From Haloplasmatales bacterium 4B (GTDB taxonomy: Bacteria > Bacillota_I > Bacilli_A > Haloplasmatales > Haloplasmataceae): a stretch of 58,614 nt of DNA. Positions 9,854-18,618 of this stretch are shown here, one piece after another; positions within the stretch are counted from its first letter, which is position 1, and the number at the start of each line of letters is the position of its first letter. The notes under the pieces were generated by a model, which worked only from the letters and a program-made list of their open reading frames with translations, did no database searches and was not told where the DNA came from. The translations under genes and the position numbers were made by a program. The stretch spans positions 1 through 58,614 of the forward strand of contig NSKI01000077.1 of NCBI GenBank assembly GCA_003586005.1, given 5' to 3'.

Positions 9854-12800
9854 ATGCGAAAATATACAAAAGTTTTATTTTTTAGTTTAGCTGGAATAAT
9901 ATTTTTGAGTATTTTAATATTTTCTAAACCGAGACTAGTAAACGCTGAAGATTTAACACAATTAAGTATAGATGATTTCACTACATATCTAACACAAATA
10001 AATAACATTGAGGAGTATTATTCTGACATTAATCAAATGATTATTACTAAATTTCCTGATTTTAATGTCGTAGAAAATTTAATTAATGGTGAAAGCCAAT
10101 ACAAAATATTGGAAATAACACCAAGAACATATTTAGGTGATCAATCTAGTGTAAGTGATTTAGATTACAATATTGAAAAAATAACTAATATTTATAAAAC
10201 AGCTTTGGCAAATAATAGTGCTTTGACAGGGAATTTCTTAATATCAAATACTACGAATTTTTCAGTTGATGTAATGACAATAAAGCAATTAGTTAATAAC
10301 TATGAAGAAATAGATGGCTTGTATGATGCTATTGTTTTTGCTAGTGGAGATTATTCAACAGAGCAGGTATTAAGTTGTGATTTTAATTATAATGAAGAAA
10401 ATTTAGAGTATGAAAGCAAATATGTACACAATAAGTTAAGGTATAAGGGCAATTTACTAAATTCTTTATACCATGGATATGGAAAAGAATATAATGAAGA
10501 TGGTAAACTAATATATGAAGGAACATTTAAAGAAGGTTTATATCATGGGTTTGGAACTCTCTACAATAGTAGTCAAAAGCCAAGTTATATAGGTGGGTTT
10601 ATAGATGGTAAAAAGAGTTGTTACGGAGTTAGTTATTCAACATCTAATTTTGTAAACTACGAGGGACAGTGGGTAGCAGATGTGCGAGAAGGGTATGGAA
10701 CTTCTTTTACAGATACTGGTGATTTAGAATATACTGGATATTTTGATAATGACAAACCAAGTCCGTACACACAACCAACTGAGGTTTTAAATGATATTAC
10801 AGATATTAAAGCAACCGAAATTATCGACGGTTATATTAAAAAAGGCTTGCCTGTTTTCATGAGTGATGACATATTAATTGATAATAGTAGTAATTTATAC
10901 AACTATTTTAATCCTTTAGTAAATGAATATGAAAACATTTTTATGTTAGACTATGATTATCTTAATCCTAACAATAATATTGAATTTTATAGTACACTTT
11001 CAATTTTGAAGATTACTGAATTACTATCTTACAAACCAGTTATTGAATTTATTGAAAAACCTATTGATTATCATGATAGTATTTCAAAAACTTATAGTCT
11101 CAATGAAACGGTGAATTTTAATCTTAATTTAACAAATAAAGAAGAAAGCAATTTAAGCTTTTATTTAGATGTTAACCAAAATGAAAATTTTGATCTAGAT
11201 GAATTAGTTTATGAATTTCCAATTCAAACTGGAAATAACTCATTTTCTTTCCAAATACCAAATGTTTACAGTGGTTTGTTAAAATATAAAATAGTTGTTG
11301 ATAATTTTAACCAACAATCACTATATACAGGTACTTTAAGGGTTAGAACTGAAGCCAGACAAGACATTAGAGTTTTAAATATTGTTTCTGAAATGGTTTA
11401 TAATAAAAACGGTTTATTTGTTGAAGAATTATTTAATAATTATTTTACAAACAATGAAGACTACAATATTAGTGTTACTAGTTGTAAAATAAAGGATTTT
11501 TCTAAAAACGGTAGTTATAATGAGTGCGGACATAAAAGGGTTATGGACTTTTATGATGTAATTTTATTAGGGCAAGATATTTTTAATAAAAACGTACCAA
11601 CTTCTGTATATCACTCAATAAAGGATCAATTAGATGAGGGTAAACCATTTATTTTTACTAGCTCAATTACTAAGGGGAATAAAAAATGGATGGAATATTT
11701 CGCTGATGAATTATCTTTATCAGATTATAGAACAGATTTATATAGGCTAAATAACAACATCAATAAACTACAAATAATAAATGATAGTAATTTTATTTTA
11801 TACCCATTTAACTTATTTAATGAGGAATTAACTGTTCCAGAAGGTTTAAATTATGTATTTAATGAAGAATACCAGATGGATTTGACGAATCCTAATTTAG
11901 TTCCTTTATTGAATATGTATAATTCAAATAATCTGAATTTTGATAGATTTGATTCTTACAATAATTATTACTATACGAAAAATGAAAATGTAGTATATCT
12001 AAATGTAGGGAGTAGCATGTTTAAACCATATAAGGATATTGAACATAAATTATTAGTTGATTCAATTGTTAATCTATATATTCAAGATAAAGCTAAAGAT
12101 ACTAAAGTAAGTGATATGTTCACAATCAATGCTTCAAATAACTATGAGAATGGCTTAATTGATGTAAAAGACCCTGTTTCTTTTGGTTTTACTGTTTATA
12201 GTAATAAAAATGAAAATTTCAATTATAAATTATTTATAAATAGTACTGAAGTAACTAATCATATTATATCTAATAATGAATATATCAATGTTGAATTAAA
12301 CGACTTTATATTTGTAACAAATGATAGTTTTAAAGAAGTAAGAATATGTGCTGAAATTGAAAATGAAAATGGAGAAAAACAAACGTATACTTTCTATGTA
12401 TATGTAGGTAATCAAAAAACTTATAATATAACTTATTATAATCCTATTGTAAATTCTATTAATAATTATATTGAAACCCATGTTGAAGGCAAGTATTTTA
12501 ATCAATATCGAATTAACTTTGATAATATTAGTGTCAATGATCTAAATTATTCTGTATTACCAGAAACAATATATTTAAGAAATATATTGTTTAGACAAAA
12601 GATTCCTGAGAATATTACTTATGATTCACAAGGATTTGTGGTTGAAGATAATACTTTGACAAAAGATTTGGGTAATATAATTTATACACTTTCAAGTGAT
12701 GGGTATTATGTACCTAATATAAAATCGAAGAGTTTCACCCTCCCATTTACTGCTAATGCAGAAGGTGATTACACATTTGAGCCTTCAACAATCACATTTA

Positions 12801-14017
12801 ATGGAATTGGTAACGATATTGATACTATCGCAAATTCTGGTGTTAGTTTTAAAGCTGCAGATGGTCTTAGCCCAACAATGGTTGAACCGACATTCGAGAA
12901 TTATATATTCATCCCATATGGAAGTTGTATAGAAGATTTAGCTACTAAATTTAATTTTACTAATGAAGGTATTATTAAATCTATTAAATTTGAAGAAACT
13001 GACTCTTACCTATCATTAATTGAAATAAATGGTAAATATAAATTAGTTTCCGATAATATTGGAGAACAAAATGTTAAAATTATTGTTGAAGATATCTTTG
13101 GTAATAAGTATAATAATATATTCTTAGTTAAAACGTATGAACCGATTGATATGCTAGAATTAAATGGTTTAGTATTATATCTAAACGAAGAAATGCCACT
13201 TCCTTTAACTATACTTCCAAACGATATCGATGTTAGAAATCTATTCTATGAGATAACTGGTGGTAATGGTGAAGTAGAAATTATTCGGAGTGGTGAACAA
13301 TTTATTGTTATAGCTAAAGCTATTGGCCATATAGATATTGTTGTTTATGGTTATAATGAATATGGTGATGTAATATCTCAAAAAAATACAATTTGTGTAA
13401 ATGAAGATGTTCCATTCCAATTTAATAATTTATATTTACAATTATTAATTGGTGACATATATACAGTAGATGAATTGCGTAATAATTTGATCATTAATAG
13501 TGCTGATATCACTTTTGAAGATATTACTTTTGAATCTCTAGATGAGGGAATTATCACAATTGATAGTAATAATAACTTAGTAGTAACTGGTACAGGAACA
13601 GTAGTAATAAAAGCGATAAACAATAATTTTTACTCGCAAATGATAATTAAAGTATCAGAACCGTTGTCAGAAGAAAATTCTGGTTTTGATGAAGAATTGT
13701 TATCAAGGCTAAAATTGTACCAAGGTTATAAACAATATCTAGAAAAATTTATTAACTTAAGTCCTGAAGGTCTTACAGTTGATGATGTTGAAATTACTTT
13801 TGAAATTATTAATGATGAAAATGGATTAATTGAAGATTTTGACCAAGTTGCTAATACAATGACAACTTATAGTGATAAAGCAGGTTTTATCACAATTGGA
13901 GTAACAATTACACAACAAAATAAATTAGGAGAAATAATTGAAGTTACAGATCAATATACATTCGAAATCCTAGTTGGTATTGATACTGATGAAGATTCAT
14001 TAAATAATAAACACTAA
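9854..14017 (+). CDS. Large secreted protein with MORN repeats, Rossmann-like and Ig-like domains
   Basis: Its function is unknown. The 1387-residue protein starts with a signal peptide (hydrophobic 7-23, likely cleaved after VNA31). Residues about 83-168 (YKILEITPRT to YDAIVFASGDYS) look like the first half of an alpha/beta fold. Four or five MORN repeats follow at about 197-300 (YHGYGKEYNEDGKLIYEG, YHGFGTLY, REGYGTSF). The alpha/beta fold then seems to resume with IDGYIKKGLPVFMSDD. A second similar unit (RVLNIVSEM to GKPFIFTSSI) lies around 500-620 and resembles DUF5057-type domains from memory. The C-terminal half is beta-rich, with two BIG2-like Ig domains near 1090-1270. No LPXTG or C-terminal membrane anchor is present. 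ATG follows GGGTGGTGAG. It ends at a terminator split by the IS element and faces the minor-pilin genes. Confidence 0.75.
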   Translation: MRKYTKVLFFSLAGIIFLSILIFSKPRLVNAEDLTQLSIDDFTTYLTQINNIEEYYSDINQMIITKFPDFNVVENLINGESQYKILEITPRTYLGDQSSVSDLDYNIEKITNIYKTALANNSALTGNFLISNTTNFSVDVMTIKQLVNNYEEIDGLYDAIVFASGDYSTEQVLSCDFNYNEENLEYESKYVHNKLRYKGNLLNSLYHGYGKEYNEDGKLIYEGTFKEGLYHGFGTLYNSSQKPSYIGGFIDGKKSCYGVSYSTSNFVNYEGQWVADVREGYGTSFTDTGDLEYTGYFDNDKPSPYTQPTEVLNDITDIKATEIIDGYIKKGLPVFMSDDILIDNSSNLYNYFNPLVNEYENIFMLDYDYLNPNNNIEFYSTLSILKITELLSYKPVIEFIEKPIDYHDSISKTYSLNETVNFNLNLTNKEESNLSFYLDVNQNENFDLDELVYEFPIQTGNNSFSFQIPNVYSGLLKYKIVVDNFNQQSLYTGTLRVRTEARQDIRVLNIVSEMVYNKNGLFVEELFNNYFTNNEDYNISVTSCKIKDFSKNGSYNECGHKRVMDFYDVILLGQDIFNKNVPTSVYHSIKDQLDEGKPFIFTSSITKGNKKWMEYFADELSLSDYRTDLYRLNNNINKLQIINDSNFILYPFNLFNEELTVPEGLNYVFNEEYQMDLTNPNLVPLLNMYNSNNLNFDRFDSYNNYYYTKNENVVYLNVGSSMFKPYKDIEHKLLVDSIVNLYIQDKAKDTKVSDMFTINASNNYENGLIDVKDPVSFGFTVYSNKNENFNYKLFINSTEVTNHIISNNEYINVELNDFIFVTNDSFKEVRICAEIENENGEKQTYTFYVYVGNQKTYNITYYNPIVNSINNYIETHVEGKYFNQYRINFDNISVNDLNYSVLPETIYLRNILFRQKIPENITYDSQGFVVEDNTLTKDLGNIIYTLSSDGYYVPNIKSKSFTLPFTANAEGDYTFEPSTITFNGIGNDIDTIANSGVSFKAADGLSPTMVEPTFENYIFIPYGSCIEDLATKFNFTNEGIIKSIKFEETDSYLSLIEINGKYKLVSDNIGEQNVKIIVEDIFGNKYNNIFLVKTYEPIDMLELNGLVLYLNEEMPLPLTILPNDIDVRNLFYEITGGNGEVEIIRSGEQFIVIAKAIGHIDIVVYGYNEYGDVISQKNTICVNEDVPFQFNNLYLQLLIGDIYTVDELRNNLIINSADITFEDITFESLDEGIITIDSNNNLVVTGTGTVVIKAINNNFYSQMIIKVSEPLSEENSGFDEELLSRLKLYQGYKQYLEKFINLSPEGLTVDDVEITFEIINDENGLIEDFDQVANTMTTYSDKAGFITIGVTITQQNKLGEIIEVTDQYTFEILVGIDTDEDSLNNKH

Positions 14018-14042
14018 ATACAATTAAAAAAGGCCCAAGAAT

Positions 14043-14046
14043 TTGA
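14043..14046. repeat. Target-site duplication, left copy
   Basis: TTGA sits directly outside the left IS end and is repeated at 15526-15529 outside the right end. A 4-base duplication falls within the 3-5 base range usual for IS3-family elements. Confidence 0.75.
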
Positions 14047-14071
14047 TGAACTTACACCTGTCAAGTAGATA
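14047..14071 (+). repeat. Left terminal inverted repeat of the IS element
   Basis: It begins TGAACTTACACCTG and shares ACCT and AGTAGA blocks with the other end. It matches the reverse complement of 15501-15525 at 18 of 25 positions. Confidence 0.7.
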
Positions 14072-14098
14072 GAAACAAAAAAGTTAAAAAATTTAATT

Positions 14099-15424
14099 TT
14101 ATGCTGCTAATAGATGACTTCTGTATTGTGCAGGAGCCATCTTTTTTAATGTCCATTGATAACGCGCATTATTATAATAATGCATGTAATTTTTTAAAAT
14201 GATTTTTAAAGATTTGATATCTTTAGCTTTATAATATTCGCATTCGTCTTTGAAATGGCCAAAGAAAGTCTCCATTTTTGCGTTATCTATACAATTTCCG
14301 CGACGTGACATGGACTGTATTATATTTAACTCTTTCAACTTATTAACGTACACTGGATTTGTATAGTGCATACCTTGATCAGAGTGAATTAAAGTGTTTT
14401 TCAGCTTGTCCTTCCCATATCTTTCAACTAATTGGTCAATAACATCTATTGATAGGTTTAAACCTAGTCCTTGTGATATTTTCCAAGCTACTATTTCACG
14501 AGTACAAAGGTCTTTTACTACTGATAAATAATAACGTTGTCCGTTAAAGATTAAGTAGGTTATATCAGTTGCGAATACTGTACATGGTTCATTTACATCA
14601 AACTTTCTATCAAGTAAGTTCTCAAAGGTATGATGTTCTTTATAAGCGTCATATAAGTGCCTATACGGGTTCTTTTTCCTAACAATAGACTGTATATTAA
14701 ACTTTTTCATTAACCGGTAAACCTTCTTAGGATTCATCACAATTCCAAAATCATTTCTTAAACACATCGTTATTCTTAGATAACCATATTCTTTTTGTTT
14801 ATCCCATATATCTTTAATTAAATTAAAATCTAATTTATCTTGATGTTCTCTTTTCTCTCTATTTTCAGTTGATTTAATCCATTTATAATAACCTGATCTA
14901 GATACCTTGAAATATTCACATAATGTTCTTAAAGGTACATTTATTTTACCTTTTAATTCATCAATAAACTGAAATATTAAATGTGTAGGCACATAATTAT
15001 TTTCGTTTATTTTCACCTTCCTTCCTTGACTTAATTGCTTTTTTAATGCATCATTCTCCTTCATTAAAGCTTCAATCATCTTTTCTTGAATCAAGACCTT
15101 CTCTTCAGCTGTTATTTCTTTTTTCTCAGGTCTTCCAGATTTACCATTAACATTACGTCCTCTAGTTTCTTCAAAGAAGGATTCCTTTCCTAGTGAGTCA
15201 TACTGCTTTTCCCATATTCTGATGTATTCTCTACTTTTAAATTGTTTAAAAGGTAAATCACATGAATAAAATATTTCTCTAGCTGTGAAACCTTGCTTTT
15301 TCATTTCTACAGCTTTAACTTTAAATACTGGTGAATATTGAATAGTTTTTCCAACTGATTTCACATATTCATTATTCTCTAATTCTGTTTTATGTTCTTT
15401 AATATATTCCTTTAATTTTAACAC
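14099..15424 (-). CDS. IS3-family transposase, single reading frame
   Basis: It cuts and joins the ends of its own IS element. The 441-residue protein has an N-terminal helix-turn-helix part (about 28-90), a basic/coiled linker with a leucine-zipper-like helix (about 103-135), an HTH_21 region (EYGYLRITMCL near 212) and an rve catalytic core. The triad is D287 (ATDITYL), D349 (IHSDQGMHY) and E385 (NAKMETFFGHF), the canonical D-D(35)E spacing. IS3 elements usually use two frames joined by a programmed frameshift, but here both parts are in one frame. The start is GTG at 15424 behind GGGAGGG (15434-15440). No stop or frameshift is seen. Confidence 0.93.
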   Translation of the reverse strand: MLKLKEYIKEHKTELENNEYVKSVGKTIQYSPVFKVKAVEMKKQGFTAREIFYSCDLPFKQFKSREYIRIWEKQYDSLGKESFFEETRGRNVNGKSGRPEKKEITAEEKVLIQEKMIEALMKENDALKKQLSQGRKVKINENNYVPTHLIFQFIDELKGKINVPLRTLCEYFKVSRSGYYKWIKSTENREKREHQDKLDFNLIKDIWDKQKEYGYLRITMCLRNDFGIVMNPKKVYRLMKKFNIQSIVRKKNPYRHLYDAYKEHHTFENLLDRKFDVNEPCTVFATDITYLIFNGQRYYLSVVKDLCTREIVAWKISQGLGLNLSIDVIDQLVERYGKDKLKNTLIHSDQGMHYTNPVYVNKLKELNIIQSMSRRGNCIDNAKMETFFGHFKDECEYYKAKDIKSLKIILKNYMHYYNNARYQWTLKKMAPAQYRSHLLAA

Positions 15425-15464
15425 CTGTAATTTCCCTCCCGAAACTAATTACTTTTATTATAAT

Positions 15465-15517
15465 AAAAAATACCTATAGAGCAACACCTTTTTTATTATG
15501 TGTCTACTCTATAGGTA
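15465..15517 (-). terminator. Terminator-like hairpin at the IS right end, reading toward the transposase
   Basis: The perfect 11-base inverted repeat TACCTATAGAG (15471-15481) / CTCTATAGGTA (15507-15517) is followed on the minus strand by a six-T run (15470-15465). It lies between the outside of the IS and the transposase start. It would block transcripts entering from flanking DNA, a known way for IS elements to limit chance activation. Confidence 0.65.
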
Positions 15518-15525
15518 TAATATCA
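15501..15525 (-). repeat. Right terminal inverted repeat of the IS element
   Basis: Its outward-facing strand reads TGATATTATACCTATAG and matches the left end at 18 of 25 positions. The inner part overlaps one arm of the 15471-15517 hairpin. Confidence 0.7.
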
Positions 15526-15529
15526 TTGA
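15526..15529. repeat. Target-site duplication, right copy
   Basis: This is the second TTGA copy, directly after the right IS end (TATCA). The interrupted terminator's right arm begins two bases later. Confidence 0.75.
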
Positions 15530-15612
15530 TTTCTTGGGTCTTTTTTTTATAATAGGGTACCCCTATTGAAACCTGTTTGGCCAGTGTTTGACAATTTGAT
15601 TAATATCACAAA

Positions 15613-17319
15613 CTAATTTATTATTATATCTTCAAAAAAATAATTTGCTTTTTCGCTAATTGGTAAGCCTTTGGGTTGATTCAAGATAATATCTGGGCTA
15701 TATTTTATTACAAATCTTGATTCTAGATAGCTTTCTGGTGGTAAAAATATGAAATCACCGGCACTACGCCTTACTTCGCCTCGATAGCTATTAATTAATA
15801 ATCCGACACTATCAGTTCCGTCAATATATGTTGTATCTTCGCTATGATTATTTATATCATTACTGAAAATACCACCTTCTAGAGTTAAATAAGAATTACT
15901 AGTGTAGATTGAAACACTTCCTTCGGAGTAGAAAAATCCCCTTATATCAGGGTTGAATTCTCCAGTTAGTTCATCAAAACGTTTACTAAAGTCATTGTCA
16001 AATTCATTTATTGCTGAAAATTGCATGTTACCTTTAGTTAATAAAACTAATTGATTGTCTTTAAGAATAGTAGGATCAAAATGATCTGAGCTATTGATAC
16101 TAGCGCTATGAATTAACCCACTTCCCAAACTATACGTAGTGCTATTTATTTGAACATCTCCAGAGATACTTATATTACCAGTCACAATAAAATTAGCATC
16201 GATAAATATTGTATTAAATATATCACGTTTTTCAATTTTTAAATCGCCATCAATTATAACCCATTCATCTTTATTGAATGAAAAATTATGATCAATAACC
16301 GTCACTGGTTCTCTTACTATGATTGATTGAGTGGGATCGAGGTATTGATTAAGAGAATCTACTTCATTTAATAAATTTTCGCTTATAAAATCACCAAATT
16401 CAGTATTTAAATTATTTATGTCAATTGTGCGACTAGAATCTTTGATTGATTCACCTATATAATAAGTATATGATTTATCAAAGTTTATATCAACAAACTT
16501 TTCAGTAAAATATTTAATTTTAGGTGGGTTCTGACTAAATGTAGTAGGGATTTCAAAACTTTCTGTAATTTGAACAAATTTATTGGGGCTTTTTAAAAAT
16601 TTAGTTGGATCAGTTTCTATGTCATAACAAGGAATTATATTGTTTTTACACGAATAAAAAGGTTTATTAATTAAAGATTTCCCAAAATATATATTATTTG
16701 TCGTATCGACAGTTAAGAAAGTAGAGTTTTTTTGGTATAAGCTACTATCTAGAATATAATTTGTAGTATCAGCTAAATAAAGATTTCGATCAACATACAT
16801 ATCACCTAAAACATAGGCTCCACCATTAATTGTCATATCAGTTTTTGAACCTAACGCATAGTAAAGATAGGAGGGGATAGTAGATAAGAAAAATTTTCTT
16901 TGGGCAACTATATCTTCATTTACATAAATAATATCATAAGCATACGTTGAATCTGTATTTACATCATAACATGGGTTAAGATCATTTATTACTGGATATT
17001 CACAGGGCTCTACGGTTAAATCACGAATTATTACATCATAATTATTTTGAATTTCATTAAATTCTCTTTGTATATCAGCCTGTAATACAGATAAACTAAT
17101 AACATTTTCAAATAAATTTGTATCAAAATAATTTATTAGTTCACTGCTTGCTGCCTCTATTTGCATATTAGCTTTACTAATGTCTTTTATATTTTTTACA
17201 TTTTTATCAACCCATAATGTTCTCGACATCGTTAAATTCGTCAATGTCGCTGTTAATAAAATTAATAATGACAATATCCCAATTGCATAAACTAGGACAT
17301 ATCCACGTTTATTAAGCAC
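15613..17319 (-). CDS. PilX-like large minor pilin / pilus tip protein
   Basis: It is probably an exported subunit of the type IV pilus made by this island. The 568-residue protein starts with a class III-like signal: NKRGYVLVYAIGI followed by a hydrophobic helix. It has the Gly-aromatic junction but no Glu5, as in PilX/GspK-type minor subunits. The large exterior part is rich in beta-strand patterns with repeated short Gly/Asn turns (TINGGAYVLGDMYVDRN, TGNISISGDVQI), like a beta-helix. I choose GTG at 17319 because GGAGGTGAT (17323-17331) lies five bases before it; the longer reading from 17334 would start on that site. It is third in a leftward operon behind two prepilin genes. Confidence 0.72.
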   Translation of the reverse strand: MLNKRGYVLVYAIGILSLLILLTATLTNLTMSRTLWVDKNVKNIKDISKANMQIEAASSELINYFDTNLFENVISLSVLQADIQREFNEIQNNYDVIIRDLTVEPCEYPVINDLNPCYDVNTDSTYAYDIIYVNEDIVAQRKFFLSTIPSYLYYALGSKTDMTINGGAYVLGDMYVDRNLYLADTTNYILDSSLYQKNSTFLTVDTTNNIYFGKSLINKPFYSCKNNIIPCYDIETDPTKFLKSPNKFVQITESFEIPTTFSQNPPKIKYFTEKFVDINFDKSYTYYIGESIKDSSRTIDINNLNTEFGDFISENLLNEVDSLNQYLDPTQSIIVREPVTVIDHNFSFNKDEWVIIDGDLKIEKRDIFNTIFIDANFIVTGNISISGDVQINSTTYSLGSGLIHSASINSSDHFDPTILKDNQLVLLTKGNMQFSAINEFDNDFSKRFDELTGEFNPDIRGFFYSEGSVSIYTSNSYLTLEGGIFSNDINNHSEDTTYIDGTDSVGLLINSYRGEVRRSAGDFIFLPPESYLESRFVIKYSPDIILNQPKGLPISEKANYFFEDIIIN

Positions 17320-17333
17320 ACTAATCACCTCCA

Positions 17334-17936
17334 CTAAAATGAGAATCGGTTTTCGAAGGCGTAAATATTAGATGTTTTATCACCGTTTTTATTTATTTTG
17401 TAAATTGATAATCTAATTGATAAAGTAAAGTTTTGACAAATATCAATACTTCCGTCGTTACAATCATAACTTAGATTTGGTTTTTCAACATTATCACCAT
17501 TTATATTGACTATATTAAATCTTTCTACAGCATAACTTTTATTATTTAATTGCATATTTTTAATAAAAATATTATTATTTTCAATTCTAATTTTCACTAT
17601 TTTTTCACCAGATTCTGATGGCGGGATCTCCTCAATTATGCCTAAATAGGGATTTATTACCCTTATTCTATCTATAACCAATTCTATGCAATTTTCAATT
17701 TTTACATCATCTACTTTACAACTTCTAGCAAAATCTGGGTTAAAGGCATTAACTTGTGAAATTAAAGTGTTCATTATATAATTCGCTTCTATGTAAATTG
17801 CACCTTCACCATTTACTTTATCATAACTTTTTACAGCGTAAGTTAAAGTTGAAGTTAAAAGAACAACAACTATACTAACGATTGATAAGTAGGCTAATAA
17901 CTCCATTAGGGTAATCCCTTTTTTATTTTTAATCAT
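17334..17936 (-). CDS. Type IV prepilin-like protein
   Basis: It is a likely minor pilin. The 200-residue protein has a textbook leader and N-terminal helix: KNKKG then ITLMELLAYLSIV, with cleavage after Gly and Glu at position 5. The C-terminal domain contains a pair of cysteines within DCNDGSIDICQNF and another in the middle, which may form a disulphide. Its 3' end lies 15 bases before the chosen start of the PilX-like gene, and its start overlaps the preceding prepilin gene by 8 bases, so the three are translated as one unit. Confidence 0.85.
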   Translation of the reverse strand: MIKNKKGITLMELLAYLSIVSIVVVLLTSTLTYAVKSYDKVNGEGAIYIEANYIMNTLISQVNAFNPDFARSCKVDDVKIENCIELVIDRIRVINPYLGIIEEIPPSESGEKIVKIRIENNNIFIKNMQLNNKSYAVERFNIVNINGDNVEKPNLSYDCNDGSIDICQNFTLSIRLSIYKINKNGDKTSNIYAFENRFSF

Positions 17937-18516
17937 TAGTTATCACTCCTTCTAATAAAAAATCATACCTGTTATTAATAGATGAATTTACGACAACAAT
18001 TACACGAATTATGTTATTATTGGTGTTCGATGGTGTATAATTTGAGATGTCTAAATTTCCAAAATATTTTTCAAGGATTTCATCCTCAAAAAATAAAGAC
18101 TTCAATGATGAAAGCTTATCTGGATCATTGTAAGGTACAATATATATCCTTAAATTCGATTCATTAAAATGTTTATTATTAATTATTGGATTTAAGACCA
18201 AATTACATAACTCTTCATTAAAATCTTGATTTTCTTGTAATAGAGTGCTACATTTACTACTATCAATAATAGCGTGGTTTTCAATAGCATAGTCTTCATA
18301 GTAATTTTTAATAACAAAAAAGTCCAACCCTTTAATATAACTTAGTGCAGAATTTGCGACATTTGCATTTACGGATTTTTCCTGATTTACCTCATTTTGT
18401 CGAATATTGTTAGCTAAAATACGATAAATCATCAATAATGCGATTGAAGCTATAGTAATTGTGGCAATTATCTCAATTAAAGATGCTCCTTTATTATTTA
18501 ATTTAAACTTTTGCAA
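17929..18516 (-). CDS. Type IV prepilin-like protein
   Basis: It is a likely minor pilin and the first gene of the leftward operon. The leader NNKG is followed by ASLIEIIATITIASIALL with Glu5, a hydrophobic helix, and a roughly 160-residue soluble domain with paired cysteines near the middle. I start it at TTG 18516 because GGGTGAT (18521-18527) lies four bases before it. The alternative ATG at 18531 overlaps that ribosome site. The resulting length is 195 residues. Confidence 0.82.
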   Translation of the reverse strand: MQKFKLNNKGASLIEIIATITIASIALLMIYRILANNIRQNEVNQEKSVNANVANSALSYIKGLDFFVIKNYYEDYAIENHAIIDSSKCSTLLQENQDFNEELCNLVLNPIINNKHFNESNLRIYIVPYNDPDKLSSLKSLFFEDEILEKYFGNLDISNYTPSNTNNNIIRVIVVVNSSINNRYDFLLEGVITND

Positions 18517-18557
18517 AAGTATCACCCACATTTATAGAAATGATAAAAAAAATATAG

Positions 18558-18588
18558 TATAATTGTATTAATTAAAATAATTATATCA
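18558..18588. promoter_or_regulatory. Divergent promoter region of the pilus island
   Basis: Two -10 boxes stand back to back between the leftward minor-pilin operon and the rightward pilus operon. TATAAT at 18558-18563 is on the plus strand. TGATATAAT, an extended -10, is at 18580-18588 on the minus strand. No convincing -35 boxes are visible for either. Confidence 0.4.
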
Positions 18589-18618
18589 TATCTTATGTTA
18601 GAAATGTAGGTGTATGAA

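Larger units (their letters stand above)
14047..15525 (-). mobile_element. IS3-family insertion sequence (1479 bp)
   Basis: The element has 5'-TGA and TCA-3' ends, imperfect terminal inverted repeats of about 25 bases (18 of 25 positions match), a flanking TTGA duplication and one leftward DDE transposase gene filling nearly all of it. Its boundaries are set by the duplication and by the two halves of the interrupted terminator that rejoin when it is removed. The transposase looks intact, so the element could be active. Confidence 0.85.
14026..15548. terminator. Intrinsic terminator split by the IS element
   Basis: The left arm AAAAAAGGCCCAAGAA is at 14026-14041. The right arm TTCTTGGGTCTTTTTTTT is at 15531-15548. 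They pair over 16 bases with a single G-U pair and would be separated by a TTTGAT loop if the IS element (14047-15525) and one copy of its target duplication were removed. The T/A runs on both sides make it bidirectional. It would have served both the giant MORN gene and the convergent minor-pilin operon. The arms are now about 1.5 kb apart. Confidence 0.82.

Noticed and set aside
12296-12505. 69-residue hydrophobic frame antisense to the MORN protein gene
   Set aside because: Its Ile/Tyr-rich composition is what AT-rich antisense DNA gives by chance; there is no start signal.
15551-15567. Palindrome AATAGGG-TAC-CCCTATT next to the IS as a second terminator or attachment site
   Set aside because: It has no T tail of its own and lies outside the IS boundaries set by the target duplication; it may be part of the flanking pilin operon end, but nothing supports a function.
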